A stretch of DNA of 27,966 nt, from contig JABUTP010000001.1 in assembly GCA_021443625.1 (NCBI GenBank), positions 1 to 27,966 on the forward strand, written 5' to 3'. Of this stretch, positions 1-8,229 are shown piece by piece. The notes under the pieces were generated by a model. The model worked only from the letters and a program-made list of their open reading frames with translations. It ran no database searches and was not told the DNA's origin. Source of the DNA: Bacteroidales bacterium. Lineage in GTDB: Bacteria; Bacteroidota; Bacteroidia; Bacteroidales; UBA932. The first letter of the stretch is position 1. Each line of letters starts with the position of its first letter. A program made the position numbers and the translations under genes.

Positions 1-1568
1 TGATTATACGGCTCGAAGGTGTTTTCGTTAATCTCAAGTCCCCACTGGGGGTTGTACTTGATGATGCCGTTGTCAATCGGAAGCGACTGGAATATCGGAT
101 CGCTGACATTGGCCGAATAGGTGTAACTGCCCGATTTGTGGGTGATGGAGGTCTTGCACCACGGCTTGCCCGTATCCAACGCGAAACGTTTGATGTCAAG
201 GGTACGGTTGAAACTGATGAGCGGTTGCTCGCGGCGGCGTTCTTTGAGAATCTCTTCCAGCAATTGATCCTGACTGAGAGAACCTCCGTTGGGCAGGTTG
301 GTGCTTGTCCCTTTGTAACGGTATTTGCGAAGGGTGTTCAGGCTTTCAAGCGCCTGTGAAGTCTTGCCCGTGCGGGCTTCGGCTTCGGCCTTCTCAAGAA
401 GCAGGAGAGGGTAGGTCATACCCTGGGTGGTCTTCATATACTGGTCTCTCAGATAGTTGAGAACCACGCCGTCCTGGTATTTGTCCGAACCGATGGTGGT
501 GCTGAATCCTTCGGCCATCATAGCCCATTGGAGCCACCGCCAGTCGTTGTCCTTGTCAAAGAGGGCTTTCCATTCCTCCGAAGGATAGTATTTCTGACGG
601 CTGTATCCGGAAGGGGTGTTGCGGTAGAGCAGCAGCTCAATGTTGGTGGTCTGGTTGTAGTCGGTGTCGGGACCGCGGAACTCCATATAGAGCCGTTCGT
701 CCTCTCCGAGGCCGGGGTCAACTGAGGTGACTTTCTCATAGTAGAAATTCTGGTCGGAGTAGTTGTAGATTAGTTTGTCAACTGAACCTTCGGCAGCAAG
801 TGCCAGAGACCAGGCTTTTTCGGCGTCGGCCCGCATGGCTTCGAAGTCCCGGATATACATATTGTACTCGGCGCGGAGTGCGTATGCGGCGGTCTTGTTG
901 CCGCGGCAGGCGGTAAGGGTACGCTCGGGGGCATTTTCGCAGGCATAGTCAAGATCTTCCTTAATCTGCTTGAAAATCTCGGCGGTTGTGGCGAGGGGGC
1001 CGTTCTCTTGAGTGGGATCACCGCTGGTGCGCAAGGGAAGCACCTTCTTGTCGTTGGCGGTTGCAGGGTCATAGGCGGGGCCGTAGCAGAGGGTGTAATT
1101 CATATATGCCCACGCGCGGCCTATCATTGCCTGTGCAATTACCCCTCTGGCATACTCATCATCGGCGCCAAGGCCTCTGATGCCGTCAATCACATTGTTG
1201 AAATAGGCGATTGACTGCCAGGTGTAACTCCAGCCCATAGGGGATGAGTTGGGATTGTAGATGGGGAACTGGTAGGTCCAGGCGGCAAGGATGTCCAGGT
1301 TGGGGAAAGTTCCGATGTACTGGTATTTCAACTGATTTTCGCTCACCTGGATATTGTCTCCCAAAGCGGCGTAGGAACAGCCGTTGTTGTTGTCAAACAT
1401 AAAGTAGGATCCAAGCGTATTGGAGTTGTTCAGAAGATTTTCGAACTGTACCACTTCAGTGGGTATGAGTTTGCCCACAGGCTGCACATCGAGAAACTTT
1501 TCGCAGGCGGTAAGGCAGCAGGAGAGTGCCAGCGCCATAAATATGTTCTTTGTGATATTCGTTTTCAT
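1..1568 (-). CDS. SusD/RagB-family nutrient-binding outer-membrane lipoprotein (3' end cut by window)
   Basis: Surface lipoprotein that should cap the SusC pore encoded just upstream and capture its oligomeric substrate. I read an uninterrupted frame of 522 codons from an ATG at 1568-1566 to the window edge; the stop codon lies outside. The N-terminus is a lipoprotein signal: a basic start (MKTNITK), a hydrophobic core and lipobox L-T-A-C with the acylated cysteine at about residue 22, followed by the EKFLDVQP segment typical of SusD proteins. The helical middle has SusD-like features (an AYMNYTLCYGPAY segment and a late EILKERRRE stretch), and the visible end is close to the usual family length of 500-600 residues. 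It starts 11 bp after the SusC stop, so the two are co-transcribed. No strong Shine-Dalgarno is visible, as is common in Bacteroidota. The substrate cannot be told; family assignment is confident. Confidence 0.93.
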   Translation of the reverse strand, partial: MKTNITKNIFMALALSCCLTACEKFLDVQPVGKLIPTEVVQFENLLNNSNTLGSYFMFDNNNGCSYAALGDNIQVSENQLKYQYIGTFPNLDILAAWTYQFPIYNPNSSPMGWSYTWQSIAYFNNVIDGIRGLGADDEYARGVIAQAMIGRAWAYMNYTLCYGPAYDPATANDKKVLPLRTSGDPTQENGPLATTAEIFKQIKEDLDYACENAPERTLTACRGNKTAAYALRAEYNMYIRDFEAMRADAEKAWSLALAAEGSVDKLIYNYSDQNFYYEKVTSVDPGLGEDERLYMEFRGPDTDYNQTTNIELLLYRNTPSGYSRQKYYPSEEWKALFDKDNDWRWLQWAMMAEGFSTTIGSDKYQDGVVLNYLRDQYMKTTQGMTYPLLLLEKAEAEARTGKTSQALESLNTLRKYRYKGTSTNLPNGGSLSQDQLLEEILKERRREQPLISFNRTLDIKRFALDTGKPWCKTSITHKSGSYTYSANVSDPIFQSLPIDNGIIKYNPQWGLEINENTFEPYN

Positions 1569-1579
1569 CGATCGGGAGG

Positions 1580-4500
1580 TTAGAATGTTATGTTTATACC
1601 ACCGTAGAATTCGGCGTTTCTGGGAAGAGTGGTGTAGCCGGCGTTTGTGGAGGCTCCGATGGCTCCGCCGGATTCCACTATCATTGTTTCGGGGTCAATG
1701 TCGCAATCCTTGGCGGTGATGCGGAACAGGTCACGTGCCTGCACGTATACCCGGAGATTGCCCAGACCGATGCGGGAAATCAGACTCTTGTCGAATGTGT
1801 AGGAGAGGGTGACGTCTCGCAGTTTGGCGTAGTTGGCATTGCCTACGAAGATGTCGCAGAACGGGTAGTAGAACAAGTCCATATTCCACGATTTGAGGGT
1901 GGGGTAGATGGTCTTGGCTTCGTCTCCGGCCTCTTTCCAGCGCTGGCCCACATAACGGCTGTTGATGTTCGAACCCTGGAAAACGTCCTTGCGGTATTTG
2001 GCACCGAATTTGGCGATGAACATGAATGACAGACTCCAGTTCTTATAGTCGAAGCTGTTGGTCAGGGCCATGTCCGTGGTGGGGACGGTTGAACCCTGAT
2101 ATTCTATGTCGTCAACTTCAACGAGGGAGGCAAGTTTCTCTTCGCCGTCGGCTCCATATACCAGAACCTGTCCCTTGTCGTCGATTCGGGAGAATTTATA
2201 TCCGTAAAGGCCGTACATAGGGTGGCCTTCGGCGTGGATGGGCATAACGGCTGCCCAACTGGTGGGATAATTTCTGGAAACGTTGTAGGAGAGTACCTCG
2301 TTGTGGTTGAGGGAAAGGTTGTAACTTACGTTCCACTGGAAGTTCTTGGTGCTTACGGGGCTGCCGTAAACGGTGGCTTCAAAACCATTGTTCTGGATGG
2401 CACCAACATTCTTGGTCATACTGCTGACACCAAGGGTCGGGTCGATGGCGTCATTGGCCAGAATGTCGGTGGAGTGTTTGAAATAACGGTCTGCGGAGAG
2501 GCCGAGGCGTCCGTCAAGCACGTCGAAATCCAATCCGATGTTGGTGGTCTTGGTCTTCTCCCAGCGGAGCGAGCCGTTGGGGTAAGAACTGATGCTGTGG
2601 GTGATACCCTGAGTGTCGTTGTTGAATGAGCCTACGCCGAGAATCATATACGGACCCTGGGTGAGGGAGATGTTACCGTTGATACCGTAGCTGGCGCGGA
2701 GGTTCAGGCGTTTGATCCAATCCACGTCAAAGAACTCTTCGTTGCTGATTTTCCAGGTGCCGCCGATGGACCAGAGCGGTTTGTAGCGGTATTTGGGGTT
2801 GGTTCCGAAGAAGTTGGTGAGGTCTTCGCGGATACTGCCGCTGATGAGGTAGCGGTTGTCGTATTCGTAGGAACCATTGAAGTAGAACGACACGAAACGG
2901 TTGTCGCGTATGCTGTAACTTCCGTAGTTCAGCGTGACTCCCGAGGAGCCGCCGACCATATCGGAGTTGTATTTGCCTCCTTTGAAATCAACTGCATTGA
3001 CGGGAGAGAAGCTTCCGGCCATGGCGTTGTAGCCGATACGGGTCGCATAGGTGTTGTTGTCCTGGCTTATGCGGCGAACCTCTGAACCGGCAAGGGCGGA
3101 GATGCGGTGGCGGCCATAAACTCGGTTGAAATTGACCTGGCCGCGGAGGGTCCAGTTCTGCTCGCTGTAGCGGGTTTCGTTGATCAGGGCTCCGTCAGGG
3201 ACATAGTGGTTGGTGGGGTTGCTGATGGAGGTGGAGTTGTTGTATGCCATACGCATACGGTAGCTGTCCTTGGTTGCAATCTGTTTGTAGTCCGAGAATC
3301 TGCGACTCCAGCTGCCGCCGACTTCTGCTGACAGCCCTTTGGCGATGTCGGCTTTGATGAAGCCGTTGATGCGGGAACTGAAGGCAGATTCGGTGAGGTA
3401 GTCTTCGTAGGCGTCCTTGATGGGGCTGTAGCCCATTGACTTGCCACCCTTAATCCCATTGTAGAGGTTTTCTGAAGCATACGACAGCGTGCTGTATTCC
3501 ACGGGGTTCCCGTTGTCGTCAACAATCTGGGTATAGGGCTTTACATAACTTGAGAAGTTTGTCAGTGTCTGCCACTGGGTCCACGGCTCCGTATGGTTGG
3601 AGTAGGTGAGGTTGGTGGCTATTCCGACCGTCAGGAAACGGAGGGGCTTCCATTCGTTGTTTAGGTCTATTACCAGACGGTCGTCGTCGGTGTTGAGATA
3701 ACTGCCGCGCGATTTGGCATAGTTTACGGCCAGATTGTATCTGTTGACAGAGCTGCCTCCGGAGATGTTGATGTTGTGGGTCTGGGTAAGGGCGGTGCGG
3801 AACATATATTTCTGCATCTGGTCCAAGGCGTTTATGCCGCGCAACTCGTTTATCCTGCTGTTCATCTCTTCTTCGGAGATATAGCCTCCCTTGTTGAGCG
3901 AGATGAGATAGTTCACACGGCTGAGATTGGTGCTGCGGCTTGCGGGATTGTTGGTTGCAGGGTTCAATTTGAAGAGAAAGAGCTCGGCGTCGATGTAGTC
4001 GTCGGTTGAGGCCATGTGCAGATAGTCAAGGTTGGGACGGGGTTTGACCATGAATGTTCCGGTGTAGCTCACTTTCAACTTTCCTTCCTGTCCGTGTTTG
4101 GTGGTGACGATGATGACACCATTGGCGGAGCGGGCGCCATAGATGGATGCTGCAACCGCATCCTTGAGGATGGTGATGTTCTCTATGTTGTCGGGGTTGA
4201 GGTCGGTAAGCTTGCACTCTACGGGGTAGCCGTCCACCACAATCAGCGGGGCGGTTTCGGCATTGAGGGTGGCGCGGCCGCGGATGGAAAGGACACCGTC
4301 CTTGTCCAGTACGAGACCGGAGATTTTACCCTCGAGACGGTTGATGAGGTTGCTTCCGAGTTTGTTCTCGACCTCTTTGGCGGTTACGACACCGAATGAA
4401 CCTGTCGCACGCTCTTTGGAGAGAGTGGTGTAACCGGTCACAACGGCATCCTCCAGCCTTGTAAGGTCGGTGGTGAGGGTGACAGTGACGTCACCTTTGA

Positions 4501-4768
4501 TGCTGTCAACCATAAGGACACCGGGTTTCATTCCGGTGAAGGAAACGAGCAGGATTTGTCCTGCCTTCGTGGTGGGGATGCTGATGCGGAAAGTTCCGTC
4601 AGCATTGGTGGTAGTGGCGGTGTTTGTGCCATCAAGGAGCACGTCTGCACCGGCAAGGGGTTCGTTGTTTTCGTCAACGACCGTTCCGGAAATGACGCGG
4701 GTCTGCTGCGCATAAGCGGCAGACAGGCTTAATGACAACACCAGAATCAGTGTTAGTAACTTTTTCAT
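1580..4768 (-). CDS. SusC/RagA-family TonB-dependent outer-membrane transporter
   Basis: TonB-dependent beta-barrel that imports an oligomeric substrate in complex with the SusD lipoprotein encoded next. The 1062-residue product has a Sec signal peptide (MKKLLTLILVLSL..., likely cut after A20), a carboxypeptidase-regulatory-like beta domain at about 24-105 (ISGTVVDENNEPLAGA), then the plug domain at about 110-225. The plug carries the SusC signature around 201-224 (LKDAVAASIYGARSANGVII...). The remainder is barrel, ending in an aromatic residue (GGINITF), as expected for outer-membrane assembly. The length is typical and no STN domain is present, so signalling to an anti-sigma factor is not expected. 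It lies 20 bp after the thioredoxin-like gene and 11 bp before SusD. Substrate is unknown: no glycoside hydrolase or peptidase of this unit is inside the window. Confidence 0.96.
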   Translation of the reverse strand: MKKLLTLILVLSLSLSAAYAQQTRVISGTVVDENNEPLAGADVLLDGTNTATTTNADGTFRISIPTTKAGQILLVSFTGMKPGVLMVDSIKGDVTVTLTTDLTRLEDAVVTGYTTLSKERATGSFGVVTAKEVENKLGSNLINRLEGKISGLVLDKDGVLSIRGRATLNAETAPLIVVDGYPVECKLTDLNPDNIENITILKDAVAASIYGARSANGVIIVTTKHGQEGKLKVSYTGTFMVKPRPNLDYLHMASTDDYIDAELFLFKLNPATNNPASRSTNLSRVNYLISLNKGGYISEEEMNSRINELRGINALDQMQKYMFRTALTQTHNINISGGSSVNRYNLAVNYAKSRGSYLNTDDDRLVIDLNNEWKPLRFLTVGIATNLTYSNHTEPWTQWQTLTNFSSYVKPYTQIVDDNGNPVEYSTLSYASENLYNGIKGGKSMGYSPIKDAYEDYLTESAFSSRINGFIKADIAKGLSAEVGGSWSRRFSDYKQIATKDSYRMRMAYNNSTSISNPTNHYVPDGALINETRYSEQNWTLRGQVNFNRVYGRHRISALAGSEVRRISQDNNTYATRIGYNAMAGSFSPVNAVDFKGGKYNSDMVGGSSGVTLNYGSYSIRDNRFVSFYFNGSYEYDNRYLISGSIREDLTNFFGTNPKYRYKPLWSIGGTWKISNEEFFDVDWIKRLNLRASYGINGNISLTQGPYMILGVGSFNNDTQGITHSISSYPNGSLRWEKTKTTNIGLDFDVLDGRLGLSADRYFKHSTDILANDAIDPTLGVSSMTKNVGAIQNNGFEATVYGSPVSTKNFQWNVSYNLSLNHNEVLSYNVSRNYPTSWAAVMPIHAEGHPMYGLYGYKFSRIDDKGQVLVYGADGEEKLASLVEVDDIEYQGSTVPTTDMALTNSFDYKNWSLSFMFIAKFGAKYRKDVFQGSNINSRYVGQRWKEAGDEAKTIYPTLKSWNMDLFYYPFCDIFVGNANYAKLRDVTLSYTFDKSLISRIGLGNLRVYVQARDLFRITAKDCDIDPETMIVESGGAIGASTNAGYTTLPRNAEFYGGINITF

Positions 4769-4788
4769 TTGTTGTTGGATAGTTAGGT

Positions 4789-5973
4789 TTAGAAAATAGT
4801 CATAGGAGTGGGTTTGGCAATGTTTGCGGGCTTGTGGTCCTTTTGGCTAAGGGCTTCGACTATCGCCTCGCGAACTGCTTCGCCGCGGAGGTTTCTTTTG
4901 AAAATTCTGCCGTCGGGAGTGATGGCTATGATGAAGGGGATGCCGGAGAACTGGTATTTGTCCATTGCCTCTTCTCCCGCTTTGGGCGCTTGATATTGGG
5001 GCCACGCCATCTGCTCTTTGGCAACCGCATCCAGCCATTTGTCCTTTTTGTCGTCAATTGAAATGCTCATGAAAGCGACTTCGGGGTTGTCCTTGAAATC
5101 TTCATAAATCTTCTTGAGGCTCGGGATTTCGGCCCTGCACGGTCCGCACCAGCTCGCCCAGAAATCTATTATCAGGACTTTGCCCTTGAAGTCCAGCTCG
5201 ACTTTATTGCCGTCAAGGTCAAGGCAGGTGAGTGCTGGGGCCTGCATACCTACCTCAGAAGCCTTGGCATATTTCTCTTTAATAATGCTTTCCGTACGGA
5301 ACTCGGCTACTGCTTCGGGATAGTTCGCCTCAAGCGACTGGAGCGTTTTTTCGAGAAGGACGGTGTCCTGTGTCGCCCTGAGAAGGGGCAGGAGTTTGAT
5401 GAGACTCCCCACTCCCTGATGGGTTCGGACAAGATGCTTTTTCTGCTCTACCGCCGAGTTCTGGTTCATATAGAAGAGCGCCTTTGTAAGGCTGTCCCGC
5501 TGCGCGTCGGTCAGACTTTTCATCGCATAGATTTCTTCGGAAATCTTATACATGTTTTTGCTCTGGAGATACTCTATGAATGCAATTTCATTCATCAGGG
5601 CATTTTTTTCTCCCGACTCCATAGGGACGTAATGGGGGGTAATCATATAAGGCCCCGAATTCTTGTCATAACCGGGGAATATGACTGTGGCATCTTCATC
5701 CTCCACCCATATTGAGAAAGACTGTTTCCTGTCGTAGAGGACATCCACTATGCCCGGCTTTTCGACGGTGAGCTGCAATGCAAAACAGCCGCTTGCATCG
5801 ACTTCGGTGGAGGCGATGATGTTTGACTGGCGTCCGATGCGCTGCATCGCGACAACGGGGTCTCCTTCGGAGAAGGCTTCGACACGACCTTTGACACTGA
5901 CGGTGTAGTCGGCATTAGCGGCTATGGCAAAATGCAACATGGCCGCAAAACAAAGAAATTTTTTGGGTTTCAT
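4789..5973 (-). CDS. Secreted TlpA-like thioredoxin-fold protein with DUF4369-like N-terminus
   Basis: Predicted periplasmic or envelope disulfide reductase of the TlpA/ResA group. The product is 394 residues from the ATG at 5973; an in-frame ATG at 6066 would add 31 residues that spoil the signal peptide, so I prefer the internal start. A Sec signal ends near A-N-A (residue 21). Residues about 24-130 form a beta-rich region resembling DUF4369, followed by a helical linker, and from about 243 a thioredoxin domain with the active site W-C-G-P-C (C276 and C279) and the cis-proline in SGIPF (P346). It is the first gene of a unit with SusC and SusD (20 bp gap), so it may keep cysteines of the import machinery or of an unseen partner enzyme reduced; that role is inference. 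The tail after about 375 (HKPANIAKPTPMTIF) is Pro/Lys-rich and probably disordered. Confidence 0.9.
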   Translation of the reverse strand: MKPKKFLCFAAMLHFAIAANADYTVSVKGRVEAFSEGDPVVAMQRIGRQSNIIASTEVDASGCFALQLTVEKPGIVDVLYDRKQSFSIWVEDEDATVIFPGYDKNSGPYMITPHYVPMESGEKNALMNEIAFIEYLQSKNMYKISEEIYAMKSLTDAQRDSLTKALFYMNQNSAVEQKKHLVRTHQGVGSLIKLLPLLRATQDTVLLEKTLQSLEANYPEAVAEFRTESIIKEKYAKASEVGMQAPALTCLDLDGNKVELDFKGKVLIIDFWASWCGPCRAEIPSLKKIYEDFKDNPEVAFMSISIDDKKDKWLDAVAKEQMAWPQYQAPKAGEEAMDKYQFSGIPFIIAITPDGRIFKRNLRGEAVREAIVEALSQKDHKPANIAKPTPMTIF

Positions 5974-6003
5974 GGTTTTAGAAGTGTTAAGGGTTAGTAA
6001 ATA

Positions 6004-6017
6004 GTCCGTGTCCGGAC
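6004..6017. other. Small hairpin in the nhaC to thioredoxin gap
   Basis: GTCCG (6004-6008), a 4-nt loop TGTC, then CGGAC (6013-6017): a perfect 5-bp GC-rich stem about 30 nt upstream of the thioredoxin start codon. No U-tract follows on the minus strand, so it is not a convincing terminator. It could be a leader structure or chance. No TAnnTTTG promoter box was found in this 99-bp gap. Confidence 0.25.
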
Positions 6018-6072
6018 GTAATAATATGATAATGTTGTTGTGCGTTATGCCGTGATGGCTTGGCAAGTGCCG

Positions 6073-7503
6073 TTATTCTTTCTTCTTCCGGATGCCGAGT
6101 CCCAGCCAGGCCACGAAAATAGTGACCAACGGACTTAGCCAGCAGAAGAAAGCGAACGGCAGGTAGGCCAGGGTGGGAACGCCCAGCACCTTGGCCTGGG
6201 TGGCTCCGCAGGAGTTCCAGGGAACCAGTACGGAGGTGGCCGTGCCACCGTCCTCTATGGTGCGGCTGAGCAGTTCCGGTGCAAGTTTCCTCTCGCGGTA
6301 CGCCTCTTTGTAGGTGTTGCCGTTTATGATAAGTGTAATGTATTGTTCGGCCGTGACTATGTTGGCAAGGATGCAGGTGAATGCGGTTGAGGTGACCAGT
6401 CCTCCGGTGGAGGAAACTTTCCGGATGATATCGCTGGTTATCTTGCCCAGAAATCCGCCCGCCTCCATTATGCCGCCGAACACCAGGGCGCAGAGTGCCA
6501 GCCAGATGGTGTTCAGCATTCCCGCCATCCCTTCTGTGGAGAACAACTCTCCCAGGGCGGGGGTGTCCGAAACTATTTGTATGTGGCCGTAGAAGGAGCG
6601 CATCACCACCGAATATGTCTCGTTAAAGGAGTTGCCGCCGGCAAGCCGGTGGATGAGGTCGGGCTGGAAGATGACTGTGGCGACGGCACCGAGGGTGGCT
6701 CCGGTCAGAAGTGTGACGAGGGCGGGAACTTTCTTGGCTATCATGAAAATCACCACGGCGGGAACAAGAAAGACCCACGGGGTTATGTGGTATATACCCT
6801 TGATGGCCTGCTGCATCTCAGAAGCCGACATCTGGCTTGTCTGGGGGGAGTGGAAGATGGAAATGCCCGCAAAGATGAGCAAGGTAATGACGATGGTGGG
6901 GATGGTTGTGCGGAGCATATACCGGATGTGGGTGAAGAGATCTACCTCGCAGACCGAGGATGCAATGTTGGTGGTATCGCTGAGCGGGGAAATCTTGTCG
7001 CCGAAGTAGGCGCCGGAGATGATGGCTCCCGCCACAACCGCATCGTTGAAGCCCAGAGAGTGCCCTATGCCCAGCATTGCCACTCCGATGGTCGCAATGG
7101 TGGACCAGGAACTGCCGGTGAATACCGAGATGACCGAGGCGATGATGACCGTTGCCGGCAGGAAGAAGGAAGGACGCAGGACGTAGAGCCCGTAGTATAT
7201 CATTGCAGGGGTTACTCCGCTCATCATCCAGGTCCCGGACAGGGCACCGATGGTGAGCAGAATCAGGATACTGCTGGCGGCGGCGGTGACAATCTTGAGA
7301 ATGGTGTTGAAGATTTCATCCCATTTTACACCGTTGCAGGCTGCAATGATGCCGCCTATGAGCGAAGCGAAGATGAGGGCGGTCTGGTTGGCGCCGGACA
7401 TCGGGTCGTCGCTGGTCATAAGCACATTGACGCAAATCAGTCCTACAAGCGCCAGCAAGGGAATGACGGATTGTATGGTTGTGGGGCTGCTTCGGCGTTT
7501 CAT
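6073..7503 (-). CDS. nhaC: NhaC-family Na+/H+ antiporter
   Basis: Inner-membrane secondary transporter expected to exchange Na+ for H+. The 476-residue product is almost entirely hydrophobic segments separated by short loops. It contains the NhaC signature G-A-Y-F-G-D-K-I-S-P-L-S-D-T-T-N at 164-179 and a second half with a matching inverted arrangement around VTAEQYITLIINGNTY. I start it at the ATG at 7503 (MKRRSSPTT); an ATG ten codons upstream would overlap the promoter box at 7531-7538. Some NhaC-family proteins exchange organic ions instead (for example malate/lactate antiporters), so the precise ions are not proven. It is divergent from the PAP2 gene, with 84 bp between them, and lies 99 bp upstream of the thioredoxin-SusCD unit on the same strand. 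Confidence 0.92.
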   Translation of the reverse strand: MKRRSSPTTIQSVIPLLALVGLICVNVLMTSDDPMSGANQTALIFASLIGGIIAACNGVKWDEIFNTILKIVTAAASSILILLTIGALSGTWMMSGVTPAMIYYGLYVLRPSFFLPATVIIASVISVFTGSSWSTIATIGVAMLGIGHSLGFNDAVVAGAIISGAYFGDKISPLSDTTNIASSVCEVDLFTHIRYMLRTTIPTIVITLLIFAGISIFHSPQTSQMSASEMQQAIKGIYHITPWVFLVPAVVIFMIAKKVPALVTLLTGATLGAVATVIFQPDLIHRLAGGNSFNETYSVVMRSFYGHIQIVSDTPALGELFSTEGMAGMLNTIWLALCALVFGGIMEAGGFLGKITSDIIRKVSSTGGLVTSTAFTCILANIVTAEQYITLIINGNTYKEAYRERKLAPELLSRTIEDGGTATSVLVPWNSCGATQAKVLGVPTLAYLPFAFFCWLSPLVTIFVAWLGLGIRKKKE

Positions 7504-7530
7504 AAAAACAAACTTAATTGAAAACCATCG

Positions 7531-7538
7531 CAAATGTA
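7531..7538 (-). promoter_or_regulatory. Candidate Bacteroidota -7 box for nhaC
   Basis: On the minus strand this reads TACATTTG, a full match to the Bacteroidota consensus TAnnTTTG, about 27 nt before the nhaC start codon. A good -33 TTTG at the usual spacing is not visible; the nearest is about 27 nt upstream of the box. The match and position support it, the missing -33 weakens it. Confidence 0.4.
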
Positions 7539-7587
7539 GTGGTTTTTTTATACATTCGCAGATGTCAAATCACATTTCTGCACGGTT

Positions 7588-8223
7588 ATGGAGCGTATTT
7601 TAGAGTTGGACAACGAACTTTTCAGGGCAATCAACGGCTGGCATTCCCCCGAGTGGGACACCATAATGACGACTTTTTCATCGGTGGCAGTGTGGATTCC
7701 GCTCTATCTCGCGATGGCGGTGATGCTGTTCTTTCCGTATTTTTATTCCCGCAGCAGTCTTGCGATGGGTCAGGGAGGCAAGGTGCAAGCCCTGCCGCGG
7801 AAGCATTTCTGGAAGGGGGCCGTGGTGGCACTGCTCCTCTGCATAACCTGCTATCTGGTCTGCAACACGTGCGCCGATATCGTCAAGCACGCCGTCTGCC
7901 GACCCCGTCCCAACAGGGTGCCGGAGCTGGCAATGACGGGCCACTTCCCTTCAGGAATGGGAGGCCCCTACGGATTCTATTCGGCCCACGCGGCCAACAC
8001 CTTCGGCTTTGCACTCCTTACGGGTTATATTTTCAGGCGCCGCATCTGGATGGTCATCGGCACATTGTGGGCCCTTGTGATTTCATACAGCCGCATTTAT
8101 CTCGGCTATCACTTCCCGGGCGACGTGGCAGTGGGGCTGCTGGTGGGACTGTGCGCCGCGTTGTTGCACATATACATTTACAAACTTGCAGTATCCCGCA
8201 TCGCCGCAAGATGCGTTCAGTAA
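7588..8223 (+). CDS. PAP2-superfamily membrane phosphatase
   Basis: Integral membrane phosphatase of the PAP2 class, likely acting on a lipid phosphate or pyrophosphate such as undecaprenyl pyrophosphate, a phosphatidylglycerol-phosphate-like lipid or lipid A. The 211-residue product has the three PAP2 motifs: K-x6-R-P at 100-108 (KHAVCRPRP), a central S-A-H at 132-134 where PSGH is canonical, preceded by a separate PSG at 121-123, and S-R-x5-H-x3-D at 168-179 (SRIYLGYHFPGD). Several hydrophobic segments flank the motifs. The active site appears intact. The substrate cannot be decided among the lipid phosphatases. Only 6 bp separate its stop from addB, so it opens a long co-directional run; a functional link to recombination is not implied. 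Confidence 0.9.
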   Translation: MERILELDNELFRAINGWHSPEWDTIMTTFSSVAVWIPLYLAMAVMLFFPYFYSRSSLAMGQGGKVQALPRKHFWKGAVVALLLCITCYLVCNTCADIVKHAVCRPRPNRVPELAMTGHFPSGMGGPYGFYSAHAANTFGFALLTGYIFRRRIWMVIGTLWALVISYSRIYLGYHFPGDVAVGLLVGLCAALLHIYIYKLAVSRIAARCVQ

Positions 8224-8229
8224 GACAAT

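Noticed and set aside
6577..7521. 314-codon plus-strand frame over nhaC
   Set aside because: Composition is dominated by Gly, Asp, Glu and His, typical of the reverse complement of a membrane protein gene. nhaC on the other strand is certain.
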